Source: Carnobacterium gallinarum DSM 4847
GTDB lineage: Bacteria; Bacillota; Bacilli; Lactobacillales; Carnobacteriaceae
Reading direction: 5' to 3'
Assembly: GCF_000744375.1 (NCBI RefSeq)
Contig: NZ_JQLU01000005.1
Span: forward strand, 1,488,001-1,552,000
DNA length: 64,000 nucleotides
Part shown: piece after piece, positions 28,174 through 36,937 of the stretch
Layout of the letters: every line of letters begins with the position of its first letter
Position numbering within the stretch: position 1 is the first letter of the stretch
Position numbers and translations under genes: made by a program
The notes under the pieces: generated by a model
Seen by the model: only the letters and a program-made list of their open reading frames with translations
Told to the model about the DNA's origin: nothing
Databases searched by the model: none

Positions 28174-28239
28174 GTCCCAATCGGCTAAAAATGAACTGAA
28201 AAAATGTATTTTTTCACTTTTTTAGTTCATAATCGGGAC
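28174..28239. repeat. Long imperfect inverted repeat upstream of fba
   Basis: GTCCC/GGGAC (28174-28178, 28235-28239) enclose ATGAACT/AGTTCAT (28191-28197, 28224-28230), and the inner A-rich and T-rich arms can also pair. The stem has no terminal T run, so it is not an ordinary terminator. The rest of the 28025-28419 gap is AT-rich promoter sequence for two divergent genes. Confidence 0.5.
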
Positions 28240-28419
28240 AAAATGATGAGAAATGCAAAATTATTTGTCATCTTTATGGAAATTTTTGCATTATATTGTT
28301 ACAATATGGAGGTAGATTCCTGAATTCTTTGTAAGCTGGAAATTAATTGTAAAATTAATGACTTTTTACTGGAATTTAAGTGATACGGATTAAACTATTT
28401 CATTAGGAGGAATAATTTT

Positions 28420-29289
28420 ATGGCATTAGTATCAGCAACAGAAATGTTAAACAAAGCACGTGAAGGACAATACGCAGTTGGTGCATTCAATACAAACAAT
28501 CTTGAGTGGACAAAAGCAATTTTAGTAGGAGCAGAAGCTGCTAAATCACCAGTACTGATCCAAACTTCAATGGGTGCAGCTAAATATATGGGTGGATACA
28601 AAGTTTGTTACGAATTAGTTAAAAATCTAATTGATTCAATGGGAATTACTGTTCCTGTTGCATTACATTTAGACCACGGTGACTATGAAGCTGCTTTAGA
28701 ATGTATCGAAATTGGATACACTTCAGTTATGTTTGATGGTTCTCACTTACCATTTGAAGAAAACATGGAAAAAGCTAAAGATGTTATTGCTAAAGCTCAC
28801 GCTAAAGGCGTTTCAGTTGAATGTGAAGTTGGTTCAATCGGCGGAGAAGAAGACGGAATTATCGGTTCTGGTGAATTAGCTGATCCTAAAGAATGTAAAT
28901 TAATCGCTGATTTAGGCGTTGATTTCCTTGCTGCAGGTATTGGTAACATCCACGGTTCATACCCAGCTAACTGGACTGGACTAAGCTTTGAAACTTTATC
29001 AGCAATTGCTGATATCACTGGCGGACACCTACCATTAGTATTACACGGTGGATCAGGAATCCCAGTTGAACAAGTTAAAAAAGCTATTTCTCTTGGAGTA
29101 TCAAAAATCAATGTAAATACTGAGTGTCAAGAAGTATTTGCTGCTGCAACTCGTAAATATATCGAAGAAGGAAAAGACCTACAAGGTAAAGGTTTTGACC
29201 CTCGTAAATTATTAGAACCAGGTACTACTGCTGTCACTGAATTAGTGAAACAACGTATCGAATGGTTTGGTTCAACTGGTAAAGCTTAA
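28420..29289 (+). CDS. fba: Class II fructose-bisphosphate aldolase
   Basis: The 289-residue zinc-dependent aldolase cleaves fructose 1,6-bisphosphate in glycolysis. Zinc-site block HLDHGD near residue 83, the GSIGGEEDG loop, HGSYPANW and HGGSGIP are all present. Codon use is biased (many AAA, GAA, GCT, GTT), as expected for a very highly expressed gene. AGGAGGAAT precedes the ATG, and a strong terminator follows. Confidence 0.96.
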   Translation: MALVSATEMLNKAREGQYAVGAFNTNNLEWTKAILVGAEAAKSPVLIQTSMGAAKYMGGYKVCYELVKNLIDSMGITVPVALHLDHGDYEAALECIEIGYTSVMFDGSHLPFEENMEKAKDVIAKAHAKGVSVECEVGSIGGEEDGIIGSGELADPKECKLIADLGVDFLAAGIGNIHGSYPANWTGLSFETLSAIADITGGHLPLVLHGGSGIPVEQVKKAISLGVSKINVNTECQEVFAAATRKYIEEGKDLQGKGFDPRKLLEPGTTAVTELVKQRIEWFGSTGKA

Positions 29290-29311
29290 TTTAAGCTTAT
29301 CATGAGAATAG

Positions 29312-29348
29312 AAAAAGTGTCTAAGAATTTATTCTTAGGCACTTTTTT
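29312..29348 (+). terminator. Terminator of fba
   Basis: AAAAAGTGTCTAAGAA pairs with TTCTTAGGCACTTTTTT. Confidence 0.9.
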
Positions 29349-29414
29349 GTTATTACATGATTTTTCAAATTAAGCTAGACAATTGTTTCTCATTTACGTG
29401 ACTCAAAAATAGTT

Positions 29415-29693
29415 CTAATGACGTTCTTTTTCTATCAAATTCAACCCTTTAAGTGCTTTGTTTCCAGCTTTTAATTCCTTCGCTGCCATCACCATTTTTG
29501 CTTGTGGCAATAATAAGATTGCTGTCCAAAGTCCCGCTTCTAAACGCCCTGTTTTGTCACCCGTTAGTGGATCTTTTCCAGTGAATAGACGGTAAACATC
29601 ATACGCACCTGTTAATTCGCCTGTCATTGTGACAGCGGTCCTACCCATTTCCTTCAAATAAGCTTGCGATTGGGCATACATCAAATTATCCAA
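29415..29693 (-). pseudogene. Decayed orphan LXG cassette (linker only)
   Basis: The 92 codons reproduce the pre-toxin linker of the LXG toxin upstream (NLMYAQSQAYLKEMGRTAVTM through KALKGLNL) and then stop two or three codons into the region where a toxin tip should begin (IEKERH). It has no ribosome binding site and no toxin domain. It is the last and most degraded of five homologous cassettes on this strand. Confidence 0.7.
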
Positions 29694-29733
29694 TTATATC
29701 TAATGGGTGTAATCACTAAAGTGTCTTTTTTAT

Positions 29734-30045
29734 TTAGTTTTCAATGTAACTTTCAGCATCATCAATAAAAAATGTTAATTTCAAGTCGGGATATTTTTTA
29801 TCAAATTCTCTTAAACAAGAAATAAATTTCCTACTTTGTAATTTTTCAGAAACATCATCAAAAACTGAACTAATTAATAATACATCTTCCTTAGAACAAT
29901 TCTTCAAATAATTGATAGTTTCATCTTCACTCATAGATAAAACATCGGTTAATTCTGTCCAACTTTTTTCAAGTCCGAAGTCGTCTTCTTCATTTATATT
30001 TCTTCGTTCCTCTAAATTTTTTTTAATTTTATTAGATATATTCAT
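29734..30045 (-). CDS. Putative immunity protein for the EndoU-like toxin cassette
   Basis: The 103-residue acidic protein is rich in Asp and Glu and has a GLEKSWTELTDVLSMSEDE block. It is not recognised as a named family. It directly follows the EndoU-like toxin tip, and AGGAG precedes its ATG. Position and size match an immunity protein that binds the adjacent toxin. Confidence 0.55.
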   Translation of the reverse strand: MNISNKIKKNLEERRNINEEDDFGLEKSWTELTDVLSMSEDETINYLKNCSKEDVLLISSVFDDVSEKLQSRKFISCLREFDKKYPDLKLTFFIDDAESYIEN

Positions 30046-30073
30046 AATTTTTTCTCCTATTTAAAATAATTAC

Positions 30074-31045
30074 TTACGGTTGTTTCATACCATCTGGAAA
30101 AATAGTTCCAATTTTTCCATCAGTTTTTATTAGGCCAACTCGTACACCTTTATACTCTCCAAAAATAACTTCCCCATCTTTAACACCTGTAAAATTTGGT
30201 TGGCTAGCAATATGTTGTCCTGCGCTCTCTATATCTTTAGTTGTCCAATTTTCTGGAAACCATGATTGCCCTGTACCAGTACGTTTAGATGGTGTTTTAT
30301 GGTGTGGTACATTTCCGATTCTAACAACATTAGGATATGTTTTTTCAATATTTACTTCAAATCCATTTTCTTTTAGAAAATCAATGTTAGATTGACCATG
30401 TCCACCACCTTTCATTTTGGATACTTTTCCTGTAGAAGGATTGACAGTAAAATCTCCGACATCAGCATGTTTCAAACTTTGTTCTGGAATTTCAACCTTA
30501 GGAAATTTAGCCCCACTAACTTTCTCAAGCTTCCCAACATCCTCAAAATACCCAGCTTGATTCAACAGTTTCAATTCTTTTTCTGTCAAATTCAACCCTT
30601 TAAGAGCCTTATTTCCAGCTTTTAGTTCTTTCGCTGCCATCACCATTTTTGCTTGAGGTAATAACAAGATGGCTGTCCAAAGTCCAGCTTCTAAACGACT
30701 CGTTTTGTCACCCGTTAGCGGATCTTTTCCAGTGAATAGACGGTAAACATCATACGCACCACTTAATTCTCCAGTCATTGTGACAGCGGTCCTACCCATT
30801 TCTTTCAAATAGTCTTGCGATTGGGCATACATCAAATTATCCGAAGCTTGTTTGCTATAATGTCCATCAATATAAACCTTCAATCCATAGCCATAGTCAT
30901 CCGTTTGAACAATCTCAATCCGCTGAGTAGGGGAGGCGTCGTTATAGTTAGAAATCTTTTTATACCAGTCTTTTTCAGAACAATCGACATACGTGTATGT
31001 TCCAGTTTTTTTATCAAAACTCTTACTATTCCCTAAATCATCCAT
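30074..31045 (-). CDS. Orphan LXG toxin-tip cassette with EndoU-like nuclease domain
   Basis: From the ATG at 31045 the sequence copies the LXG linker (MDDLGNSKSFDKKTGTYTYV onward). It then switches after GLNLTEKELKLLNQAGYFEDVGKLEK to a new tip of about 130 residues containing GGGHGQSN, VPHHKTPSKRTGTGQSWFPENW and KIGTIFPDG. These match the bacterial EndoU nuclease fold, an RNase-type toxin. The reading frame stays open to 31171, but that extension is unrelated low-complexity sequence. There is no LXG domain, so it is a silent replacement cassette. Confidence 0.7.
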   Translation of the reverse strand: MDDLGNSKSFDKKTGTYTYVDCSEKDWYKKISNYNDASPTQRIEIVQTDDYGYGLKVYIDGHYSKQASDNLMYAQSQDYLKEMGRTAVTMTGELSGAYDVYRLFTGKDPLTGDKTSRLEAGLWTAILLLPQAKMVMAAKELKAGNKALKGLNLTEKELKLLNQAGYFEDVGKLEKVSGAKFPKVEIPEQSLKHADVGDFTVNPSTGKVSKMKGGGHGQSNIDFLKENGFEVNIEKTYPNVVRIGNVPHHKTPSKRTGTGQSWFPENWTTKDIESAGQHIASQPNFTGVKDGEVIFGEYKGVRVGLIKTDGKIGTIFPDGMKQP

Positions 31046-31072
31046 GCTAGAATGTTTTTCCATGGAAGTTAT

Positions 31073-31320
31073 GAAGATAATTGCCATAAAACAATTTCTA
31101 AAAGAAGCAGAATAAAAAGAGAAAGATAAGAATGACTCTTCTAATCCGTAAAATACTATAAAGAAAGTCAATAGACCGCTAAGCTCTCCTAACGTCGCTA
31201 TTGACTTTCTTTATTGGGGCATGTGCTTTTTTGTTAGTGCCCGAGGAACTCATGAAATAGCTAATACCTTGACCTGTCCCTCGAGCCTTTTCAGCCTAAC
31301 ATACCCACCATTTGCTTTAG
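31073..31320. repeat. Cassette-border repeat, copy 1
   Basis: About 250 bp similar to 32385-32625. The core is a hairpin of AAAGAAAGTCAATAG with its complement around CTCTCCTAACGTCG. Adjacent decayed coding on the minus strand reads GTGQGISYFMSSSGT. It lies just outside the 5' border of the EndoU cassette. Confidence 0.65.
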
Positions 31321-31409
31321 CATTTGAATTTTTTGCTAAATTCTTCTTTCTTTACCCTCAGAATTTAACAAAATAGTGTATTAAAAATTTAATTCCCTTG
31401 TTTAGGGTA

Positions 31410-31787
31410 TTACTCCAGTAACATATTTACTCTTAATCTGTATTCTTCATCTTTATCAATCTCAAAATTTTGATTACTTAGTAACCGATTCAAAGTATTG
31501 ATATCTAACTCGTAAGCTAATTGTTCTTCTTCATTTAAGTCTTCAAGTTTTGATAGACTTTCTTGTCTCTCTAATAGATAGTCTGGTATGAAATTTTTAT
31601 TTAAACTCAAAATTGAAAGATTTATCATAACTGATACGTAAACTTTATGACTTTTTTTCATCATTAATACAGAGTCTTCAAAAGTTGCGGCTATTGCTTG
31701 ACTCGGACTAAATCCTTCATCTTCAATAAAGTCTTCATAGTCTTCTAAGGTTAACTTTTTTGCTTCTAAATAACTCATTTCACTCAT
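31410..31787 (-). CDS. Putative immunity protein for deaminase-like toxin cassette 3
   Basis: The 125-residue mainly helical acidic protein (TLEDYEDFIEDEGFSPSQAIAATFED, then long helices) shares the DEGFxxxQA pattern with the gene at 32758. Both follow toxin tips of the same deaminase-like type, so they are probably related immunity proteins, possibly of an Imm3-like family. The start codon lies 9 bp after the toxin stop. Confidence 0.6.
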   Translation of the reverse strand: MSEMSYLEAKKLTLEDYEDFIEDEGFSPSQAIAATFEDSVLMMKKSHKVYVSVMINLSILSLNKNFIPDYLLERQESLSKLEDLNEEEQLAYELDINTLNRLLSNQNFEIDKDEEYRLRVNMLLE

Positions 31788-31795
31788 TTTCCCAC

Positions 31796-32359
31796 CTACT
31801 TCGTAAATATATTAAGTTCTATATTCGGATACTTTTTCCTAAACTCTAATATGACATTTGTACAACTTTGACAAGCGGGTAGTTCTGTATACAAATCTAT
31901 CTTACCAGAAAGATTTGTATCTTTAATTTTAGATGCTATATCTTCCAAAATTTTAACCTCAGTATCATTATATCTTTGAAACTTATCTATGGTGTATGAC
32001 TCAAAAATTCTATTTTCTGATGCAGGAGAAAAATTACCTAAATCAGCACCTTTACTATCTGGACCATGAATTTTACTATGCGCCATAAACTCATCTGGTA
32101 AATCCTTTATTTTAACATCAGCAACAGCCATATTCCCTTGATTTTTCAACTTAGAATTTGGCATTTGGTTCCTAATATTATCAACCCTATTTTGGAAATT
32201 CTCAACTTTTTGTGCTTTAGTAAGTCCACTAGCTTTCTCAAGTTTCCCAACATCCTCAAAATACCCAACTTTATTCAACAATTTCAATTCTTTTTCTGTC
32301 AAATTTAACCCTTTAAGTGCCTTATTTCCAGCTTTTAATTCTTTTGCGGCCAGCACCAT
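31796..32359 (-). CDS. Orphan LXG toxin-tip cassette with deaminase-like domain (copy 2)
   Basis: A short piece of LXG linker (AAKELKAGNKALKGLNLTEKE) leads into a tip of about 140 residues. Motifs are MAHSKIH and ELPACQSCTNVILEFRKKYPNI, which gives a His and a P-x-C-x-x-C zinc site in the order of toxin deaminases of the BURPS668_1122 type. The predicted action is deamination of cytidine or adenosine in nucleic acid. There is no LXG domain or good ribosome binding site, so it is probably unexpressed unless recombined. Confidence 0.65.
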   Translation of the reverse strand: MVLAAKELKAGNKALKGLNLTEKELKLLNKVGYFEDVGKLEKASGLTKAQKVENFQNRVDNIRNQMPNSKLKNQGNMAVADVKIKDLPDEFMAHSKIHGPDSKGADLGNFSPASENRIFESYTIDKFQRYNDTEVKILEDIASKIKDTNLSGKIDLYTELPACQSCTNVILEFRKKYPNIELNIFTK

Positions 32360-32384
32360 CTGAAGAAATGGAATGTATGAAGGT

Positions 32385-32625
32385 ACTTGTCATAAAATAA
32401 TTTCTAAAGGCAGCAGAAGAAAGAGAGAAAACCGACTCTTCTAATCCGTAAAACACTATAAATAAAGTCAATAAGACTGTTGGGCTCTCCTAACGTCGCT
32501 ATTGACTTTATTTATTGGGCACGCCTGTGTCAGTGCCTGACGAACTTACAAAATGGCTAGCATCTTGACTTGTTCCTTAAGAATTTTCAGCATAAACATG
32601 CCCATCATTTGCCTTGGTAACTAAG
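32385..32625. repeat. Cassette-border repeat, copy 2
   Basis: Partner of 31073-31320, with the same hairpin (AAATAAAGTCAATA with its complement, loop CTCTCCTAACGTCG). The decayed frame reads GTSQDASHFVSSSGTDTG. It sits upstream of the third cassette. No transposase is recognised. The remaining 32626-32757 is similar to 33990-34105 (the CTTTATCA/TGATAAAG hairpin region). Confidence 0.65.
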
Positions 32626-32757
32626 TTTGTTCTTCTAAGCTAATCTAGCAAAATAGCAGGTAAAAACCTATGACAACTTGATCGGTGAGCTCTTATCCCT
32701 TACTAATCAATACTTTATCCCTTGATTACTAGTCTTTTGATAAAGTGCCTTTTTATT

Positions 32758-33162
32758 TTACTTATTTTGATTAAGAATATAATCAATTCTTGACTTAGTA
32801 TTAACACTAGTTTCTATCATATCAAAATTTTGTTCTTTTAATTTCTCTTGATATATTATGAAATCTTGTTTTAACAGATTTGATTCATTACCCTCTATTT
32901 TTAAAATGTTATTGCCATAAAATTCAAGTTTTTCATTTAAAAAATCAGAAAGTTGGTTTTGTTCAATTCCATCTAATGCTAAATTAAGAAGATATGAATA
33001 CTTTATAAAATCATCTTTGTTTATATCTTGCCATTCCTCTTCAAGAATTTTCGCACTTGCTTGTGTAATAGTGAATCCATCTTCATTTATATACTCATTT
33101 AAATCTAATTTAATCCCCTCAACTATATCACTATAAGTTGGTAAATTCTCTTCCAATATCAA
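32758..33162 (-). CDS. Putative immunity protein for deaminase-like toxin cassette 2
   Basis: The 134-residue helical acidic protein has LDLNEYINEDGFTITQASAKILEEEW, related in pattern to the immunity gene at 31410. AGGGAG precedes the ATG. It starts 11 bp after the deaminase-like tip and most likely neutralises it. Orphan immunity genes of this kind also protect against relatives carrying the toxin. Confidence 0.6.
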   Translation of the reverse strand: MILEENLPTYSDIVEGIKLDLNEYINEDGFTITQASAKILEEEWQDINKDDFIKYSYLLNLALDGIEQNQLSDFLNEKLEFYGNNILKIEGNESNLLKQDFIIYQEKLKEQNFDMIETSVNTKSRIDYILNQNK

Positions 33163-33173
33163 AACTCCCTCCG

Positions 33174-33965
33174 TTATTTTAAAGTATTATTCGTTATTAC
33201 ATTCACCTTGATGTTAGGATACTTTTGTCTAAACTCCAATATCAAATTTGTACAACTTTGACAACAGTCTAATTCAGAAAATAGATTAATTTCTCCTTTT
33301 ATTTTAGGGTCTTTTATTTTAGATGCTATATCTTCCAAAATTTTTGCTTCTGTATCATTATATCTTGGATAATCATCTTTTACGTAATTTTTTAAAAGCC
33401 TATCTTTTTCTGGTGGTGTAACTGAAAAATCACCCCTATAACCTAGTGAATCATTAGAGTGTATTTGACTATGAGCTTTAAAATCTTTTTTCAATCCAAG
33501 AATGTCAACTTCTGCTGTAGCAACATTCCCATTTCTTAATCTATCTAATTTACGGTTAACTATTTTTTTCTGTGAATTAGACAAATTTAGGTATTCATCA
33601 GAATTTTTGTAGTTTTTTACAAAATCATCTAGATTATTTCTAAGATTTTTTGATTGATTTTGTAAATTCTTACCAACAGTAAGTCCACTAGCTTTCTCAA
33701 GCTTCCCAACATCATCAAAATACCCAGCTTTATTCAACAGTTTCAATTCTTTTTCTGTCAAATTCAACCCTTTAAGAGCCTTATTTCCAGCTTTTAGTTC
33801 TTTCGCTGCCATCACCATTTTTGCTTGAGGTAATAACAAGATGGCTGTCCAAAGTCCAGCTTCTAAACGACTCGTTTTATCACCCGTTAGTGGATCTTTT
33901 CCAGTGAATAGACGGTAAACATCATACGCACCTGTTAATTCGCCAGTCATTGTGACAGCGGTCAT
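33174..33965 (-). CDS. Orphan LXG toxin-tip cassette with deaminase-like domain (copy 1)
   Basis: The frame begins exactly where LXG linker homology begins (TAVTMTGELTGAYDVYRL). It runs through the linker to KLEKASG and then into a deaminase-like tip with FKAHSQIH and ELDCCQSCTNLILEFRQKYPNI. The tip is related to that at 31796 but diverged, so two versions of one toxin are stored side by side. The ATG at 33965 is created at the border and has no ribosome binding site. Confidence 0.65.
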   Translation of the reverse strand: MTAVTMTGELTGAYDVYRLFTGKDPLTGDKTSRLEAGLWTAILLLPQAKMVMAAKELKAGNKALKGLNLTEKELKLLNKAGYFDDVGKLEKASGLTVGKNLQNQSKNLRNNLDDFVKNYKNSDEYLNLSNSQKKIVNRKLDRLRNGNVATAEVDILGLKKDFKAHSQIHSNDSLGYRGDFSVTPPEKDRLLKNYVKDDYPRYNDTEAKILEDIASKIKDPKIKGEINLFSELDCCQSCTNLILEFRQKYPNIKVNVITNNTLK

Positions 33966-34111
33966 TCAAAAAGACTAGAAAAGTCCTTTGAATTTCTGTA
34001 CAATAAACACAGTTAGATTTTGTTAGCTATTGGCAACTTGATTAGTGAGCTGATTTCTTACTAGTTAAGACTTTATCACTTGATTACTAGTCTCATGATA
34101 AAGCGTTGTTT

Positions 34112-34534
34112 TTATTTTTTTATTCGATAATCCAGTTCTGATAATGCTTCTTCAACATCTTCTTCTAACTTAGAGTTATCTTTGTACGATTCAATAATTT
34201 GTCTATATTTCACATTTCCTGAATTTCCAAGCATACTTAATATATAACTCAAACATTCATCATTAAATTCATTTAAGTGGTTAATGATTGGGGTTAAATT
34301 AATTGATTTTTCAATATCTGGAGCTTTGGAACCTTCTAACATTGCATCTAGTATCGATTCTTTAATATCATTATCATTTTGTAGTGTAGCTTGAACAGCT
34401 AAATTATCAATGATTTTTATAGCTTTATCATCTGGTTTGTCACCATAATCTAACATATCTCTTATATAGCCTACCGCTTCTAATTTATCATCCTTGTTTT
34501 TTTCTAGATCTTTTAGGATACTTAACCAATCCAT
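34112..34534 (-). CDS. Immunity protein for the full-length LXG toxin (Imm30-like)
   Basis: The 140-residue helical-repeat protein (WLSILKDLEKNKDDKLEAVGYIRDML, ILSMLGNSGNVKYRQIIESY) resembles HEAT-like Imm30 proteins that pair with type 30 polymorphic toxins. GGAGGA precedes the ATG and it lies 14 bp after the toxin stop, in the same transcript. It should act in the cytoplasm of the producer. Confidence 0.7.
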   Translation of the reverse strand: MDWLSILKDLEKNKDDKLEAVGYIRDMLDYGDKPDDKAIKIIDNLAVQATLQNDNDIKESILDAMLEGSKAPDIEKSINLTPIINHLNEFNDECLSYILSMLGNSGNVKYRQIIESYKDNSKLEEDVEEALSELDYRIKK

Positions 34535-34548
34535 TTAGATTCCTCCTT

Positions 34549-36009
34549 CTATTTTTTTGGTGTCTGAATCGGAATATGGGTACTATTTATAAGTTCTTCA
34601 TTATAAAACTCACTATTAGGTCTCGAAATTCCGGGTGGTTGAAATGTTCCAGATACAGGATCAAAATATTTTTTACCTTGTTGTACTCTCACAATCCAAC
34701 CATTTGCAGCATTACTTCCTGTTGGTGCTGATGCATCTGGTCCATGGACTCTAACAGTCATTTTTGTTCCATCAGAAGCTTTCCATGTATATTCAAATCC
34801 TTCGGTTACTTTTCCTGGCTGAGGTGTTAATACTCGTTTATTAGCATCCGCAGGAATTCTAGATAAAAGATCGTCTACATTACTACCTTGTAAATTACTA
34901 AAATCGCCAATATTTCCCGAACCTAAACCACCAGCTCCACTGATTTTCTCAAGCTTTCCAACATCATCAAAATACCCAGCTTTATTCAACAGGTTCAATT
35001 CTTTTTCTGTCAAATTCAACCCTTTAAGTGCTTTGTTTCCAGCTTTTAATTCTTTCGCTGCCATGACCATTTTGGCTTGTGGTAATAACAAGATGGCTGT
35101 CCAAAGTCCCGCTTCTAAGCGCCCTGTTTTATCACCCGTTAGTGGATCTTTTCCAGTGAATAGACGGTAAACATCATACGCACCTGTTAATTCGCCAGTC
35201 ATTGTGACAGCGGTCCTACCCATTTCCTTCAAATAAGCTTGCGATTGAGCATACATGAGATTGTCCGAAGCTTGTTTGTTATAATGTCCATCAATATAAA
35301 CTTTCAACCCATAGCCATAGTCATCCGTTTGAACAATCTCAATCCGCTGGGTAGGGGAGGAGTCATTATAGTCAGAAAGCTTTTTATACCAGTCTTTTCC
35401 AGAACAATTGACATAGGTGTAAGTCCCAGTTTTTTTATCAAAACTCTTACTATTCCCTAAATCATCCATCGCCTGTTCTAATTCATTTCCAAGTGCCACA
35501 AGTTCCGAAAAATCATTGGCATGGTTGGTTTCAAAGGCTTCATATTTTTCCAATAAATCGACTTTTTTCTGTGTTTGTCCAATCTGAAAATCTTTATAAA
35601 AAACACCAATTCCAGCAGTATCCATGAGACCATTCAAAATATTAGTGGCCATCGTCTCCATTAAATCAGCTTTTTCTTGTTGGATCCGATTCAGTCTATC
35701 TTGTAAATCTCTTAATTGCTCGGTGTCTACCACCTTGGTTGTTTCGCCAACTTCACTTTCAAAACTAGCGAGAAGGGCGGCTGAGGTTTCGCCGAAGTCA
35801 CAGTGATAATTATACAACGCTTTGGACACGACTGTATAGGGGGAAATCGCTTCTTTGGCGGCACTCCAACCAACACCCGTTAAATCAGGCGAAACAGCGA
35901 ATGCATCAACAGTTTTTTCGATTTTTGAAAAAGTCGGTAAATAGTTGACTCGTGCTGCTTGAACCGCCGCGTATGCCGCCTTGACTTCGGAGTAGCTAAA
36001 TCTAGTCAT
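34549..36009 (-). CDS. Full-length LXG polymorphic toxin with type 30 toxin tip
   Basis: The start is ATG 36009 (MTRFSYSEVKAAY), which overlaps the stop of the preceding lap2 gene by 8 bp. The 486-residue protein has an N-terminal LXG helical export domain (residues 1-200), a linker with a pre-toxin TG-like segment (MTGELTGAYDVYRLFTGKDP), and a C-terminal tip (about 375-486). The tip contains DDLLSRIPADANKRVLTPQPGK, VRVHGPDASAP and NSTHIPIQTP, matching polymorphic toxin type 30 (predicted RNase). It is exported by a type VIIb system. Confidence 0.82.
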   Translation of the reverse strand: MTRFSYSEVKAAYAAVQAARVNYLPTFSKIEKTVDAFAVSPDLTGVGWSAAKEAISPYTVVSKALYNYHCDFGETSAALLASFESEVGETTKVVDTEQLRDLQDRLNRIQQEKADLMETMATNILNGLMDTAGIGVFYKDFQIGQTQKKVDLLEKYEAFETNHANDFSELVALGNELEQAMDDLGNSKSFDKKTGTYTYVNCSGKDWYKKLSDYNDSSPTQRIEIVQTDDYGYGLKVYIDGHYNKQASDNLMYAQSQAYLKEMGRTAVTMTGELTGAYDVYRLFTGKDPLTGDKTGRLEAGLWTAILLLPQAKMVMAAKELKAGNKALKGLNLTEKELNLLNKAGYFDDVGKLEKISGAGGLGSGNIGDFSNLQGSNVDDLLSRIPADANKRVLTPQPGKVTEGFEYTWKASDGTKMTVRVHGPDASAPTGSNAANGWIVRVQQGKKYFDPVSGTFQPPGISRPNSEFYNEELINSTHIPIQTPKK

Positions 36010-36361
36010 TGGCAGCCTCCTCCTTTTTGGCTTCGTAATAATCTTCATTTAAATCATCTTCTAATGTAATAAGCTTCTTTTTCTTTTGGTCAAATTCATC
36101 CTCAATCTCCATGACAAATCGTCTGTGTTCGCCACGTTCTTCTTCAAAGATGTCTAATTGTTGTGAGGCATCTCTCGCAGAGGTTGTCTGTTGGCTAAGA
36201 TAGTCAATTTCACTTAGCACATCTTGTTCTTGTTGCTGTATGTAATCCCAATGATCCTGATACTCTTCCCATAGAGTCTCCTTTTTTGATAATTCAACTT
36301 TTTCATCATCAACTTGTTGGAGCTGTTTTGAAATTGTGTGTGAGTCTAATTTGTCCTTCAT
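36002..36361 (-). CDS. Lap2-like LXG-associated helical protein (DUF3958)
   Basis: The 119-residue protein is almost entirely coiled coil and highly charged, the DUF3958 pattern. Lap2 proteins bind the LXG domain with Lap1 and are needed to target the toxin to the type VII secretion channel. Its start overlaps the lap1 stop and its stop overlaps the toxin start, giving a tightly coupled lap1-lap2-toxin unit. Confidence 0.75.
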   Translation of the reverse strand: MKDKLDSHTISKQLQQVDDEKVELSKKETLWEEYQDHWDYIQQQEQDVLSEIDYLSQQTTSARDASQQLDIFEEERGEHRRFVMEIEDEFDQKKKKLITLEDDLNEDYYEAKKEEAAND

Positions 36362-36627
36362 TTAGAGAACACCTGCTTTATTTCTGCATCGGTTTTCTCA
36401 TAAGAATCACTCATTGCTAGAATATTTTTTCCATCAGTTTGCGTACTAGTTTCAAATTTTTCCGTGAGGTTCGCTAATTGTTTGATTATGCTTTGGCTGT
36501 CCTTCACTGCACTTCCATCAGAAGCGGAAATGGATGTATTCCCAACTGAATAGGGTGCCATTGAAGGAAGAACCAATCCGTTAGCGAAAGCAAGAGCTTT
36601 TTGTGAATCATTTTTAATTTCGGCCAA
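36358..36627 (-). CDS. Lap1-like type VII secretion targeting protein (DUF3130/TIGR04197)
   Basis: The start is TTG at 36627-36625, because AGGAGG sits eight bases before it; an upstream in-frame ATG at 36654 precedes the Shine-Dalgarno. The 89-residue WXG100-like helical hairpin matches the TIGR04197 effector family. With Lap2 it would guide the LXG toxin to the secretion ATPase. It is the first gene of the operon. Confidence 0.75.
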   Translation of the reverse strand: MAEIKNDSQKALAFANGLVLPSMAPYSVGNTSISASDGSAVKDSQSIIKQLANLTEKFETSTQTDGKNILAMSDSYEKTDAEIKQVFSK

Positions 36628-36827
36628 ATTGTATGTCCTCCTAAGTAAACTCAAAAGTATAAGAACTCTCTGTGGTATAAGTTTAGCATAGTCTTATACG
36701 ATTATTAATTAATCTGTATTTAAATATTTATTCAATTAATGGAATTTAAAAACATGGAAATTTGGATAAATGGCTTTTTATGAATTGGGAATGAAATTTT
36801 CTGTAGCTTTGATTAAAAATTATAGGC

Positions 36828-36911
36828 AATGATTATCATTATAAATTAAAAATGCAACCTATCCCGAGGAAGGATAAGATTGCGATTGCAGTCTATGAAT
36901 TCGTTAAATAA
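36828..36911 (+). other. Small plus-strand unit with Fur-box-like palindrome and 19-codon frame
   Basis: The palindrome AATGATTATCATT (36828-36840) resembles a Fur-box core. It is followed by a frame MQPIPRKDKIAIAVYEFVK at 36852-36911 without a clear ribosome binding site, and then a strong terminator at 36938. This could be a small RNA, a small peptide or a gene remnant. The rest of 36655-36990 shows only promoter-like AT-rich sequence. Confidence 0.35.
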
Positions 36912-36937
36912 CGCATAATAGATTAGTTTAACTGATA

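Noticed and set aside
31046-31171. N-terminal extension of the EndoU cassette as a signal peptide
   Set aside because: The hydrophobic extension lies in the border repeat outside LXG homology and has no ribosome binding site. It is a chance open frame.
31073-32625. Insertion sequence remnants
   Set aside because: No transposase motif, clear terminal inverted repeats or target duplications could be seen. They are kept only as repeats.
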